Positions 63,676 to 64,000 of a stretch of DNA of 64,000 nucleotides are shown one piece after another. Position 1 is the stretch's first letter. Each line of letters starts with the position of its first letter. The translations under genes and the position numbers were made by a program. The stretch lies in assembly GCF_002836055.1 (NCBI RefSeq), contig NZ_PJBS01000349.1, forward strand, positions 1 to 64,000. Direction: 5' to 3'. Source of the stretch: Psychroflexus sp. MES1-P1E (GTDB lineage: Bacteria; Bacteroidota; Bacteroidia; Flavobacteriales; Flavobacteriaceae). The notes beneath the pieces are model-generated. The model searched no databases, was not told the DNA's origin, and was given only the letters and a program-made list of their open reading frames with translations.

Positions 63676-64000
63676 TTGTTCTGAAGTTCTAGCAAGCGTT
63701 TTACATATTTTCCTATCACATCAAATTCTAAGTTAACGACATCGCCTTCGGTCAAATTTTTGAAATTGGTGTGCTCATAAGTAAAGGGGATGATAGCTAC
63801 ACTGAATTCGTTTAATTTTGAATTGACGACAGTCAAACTCACTCCATTAATAGTAATAGACCCTTTTTCAATGGTTACGTTCATCAATTTTGGATCGTAG
63901 GAAAACGTATATTCCCAGCTTCCATTTTTAGTTTCAGCACGTTGGCAAACGGCTGTTTGGTCCACATGGCCTTGAACAATATGGCCGTCTAGATGAGCAT
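63672..64000 (-). CDS. ribE: Riboflavin synthase, alpha subunit (incomplete at the window end)
   Basis: Only the last 109 residues or so are inside. They contain LDGHIVQGHVD, the substrate-binding signature of a lumazine-synthase-partner riboflavin synthase (GHxVxGHVD), SITINGVSLTVV and the C-terminal half. The N-terminal half lies beyond base 64000. An apparent start at 63965 (GTG) is inside the conserved motif and is not real. It dismutates 6,7-dimethyl-8-ribityllumazine to riboflavin. Convergent with the TolC gene. Confidence 0.92.
   Translation of the reverse strand, partial: AHLDGHIVQGHVDQTAVCQRAETKNGSWEYTFSYDPKLMNVTIEKGSITINGVSLTVVNSKLNEFSVAIIPFTYEHTNFKNLTEGDVVNLEFDVIGKYVKRLLELQNN

Noticed and set aside
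63672-63965. GTG at 63965 as the start of riboflavin synthase
   Set aside because: It sits inside the GHxVxGHVD motif, and the frame continues upstream to the window end.

Overview
The window is AT-rich DNA from a member of the Bacteroidetes, almost certainly a Flavobacteriaceae (inference from gene content). Evidence: SprA, the giant outer-membrane protein of gliding motility and type IX secretion; a complete alternative complex III operon (ActABCDEF) running into cytochrome oxidase genes; DUF5916 and Oar-like TonB-receptor barrels; a RuvA-SprA-GcvH-VanZ-TonB block; and promoter -7 boxes of the TAnnTTTG type instead of sigma-70 boxes. I see no tRNA, rRNA, CRISPR array or intact insertion sequence.

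Layout. 1-4400 (+): a patchwork of small secreted proteins, a start-less M23 peptidase cassette and at least three broken genes, closed by a perfect palindromic terminator. 4481-15848 (-): one long, tightly packed gene set read right to left: divergent DUF2064 protein, Oar-type TonB receptor, YnjB-like lipoprotein, two permeases and ATPase of one ABC importer, a nucleoside-hydrolase-family enzyme, a methylthioribose-kinase-like kinase, an exported rhodanese, a canonical DUF2064/TIGR04282 transferase and a purine nucleoside phosphorylase with MTA-phosphorylase-like specificity residues. 15945-16325 (-): a small SPOR protein. 16526-27830 (+): actABCDEF-coxBA, the quinol to oxygen electron chain. 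27900-33092 (+): ruvB, a cytochrome P450, a decayed PfkB sugar kinase and maeB. 33185-42530 (+): ruvA, sprA, gcvH, vanZ, a TonB-type energy transducer. 42588-44520: about 1.9 kb of decayed sequence. 44572-50880 (+): heme O synthase, two oxidase subunit III genes, subunit IV, SCO and its cysteine-free neighbour, DUF420, a small CxxC membrane protein, an ArsC/Spx-fold protein and a DMT permease. 51225-54331 (-): a fasciclin-domain protein and a DUF5916 barrel. 54434-57467 (+): arsenic resistance (arsR, DUF6428, acr3, LMW-type arsenate reductase) interrupted by a MITE-like palindromic element. 57447-58403 (-): a DUF3667 membrane protein. 58556-63675 (+): TetR regulator, ABC protein, HlyD and TolC forming a tripartite exporter. 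63672-64000 (-): the distal end of riboflavin synthase, running off the window.

The most interesting part is the 4.5-15.8 kb minus-strand set. It joins outer- and inner-membrane uptake to enzymes that, by family, cleave a nucleoside or riboside and phosphorylate a 5-modified ribose, with two proteins of a family linked to arsenosugar synthesis. I propose an uncharacterised import and salvage system for a 5'-modified riboside. Arsenosugars or their nucleoside precursors, or methylthio analogues, are candidate substrates. This is inference: no substrate is shown by the sequence, and the arsenosugar enzymes ArsM and ArsS are not in the window. The separate arsenic-detoxification cluster 40 kb away fits an arsenic theme but does not prove it. 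A second point of interest is the exporter at 58.5-63.7 kb, whose only ATPase has lost Walker B, signature and H-loop residues.
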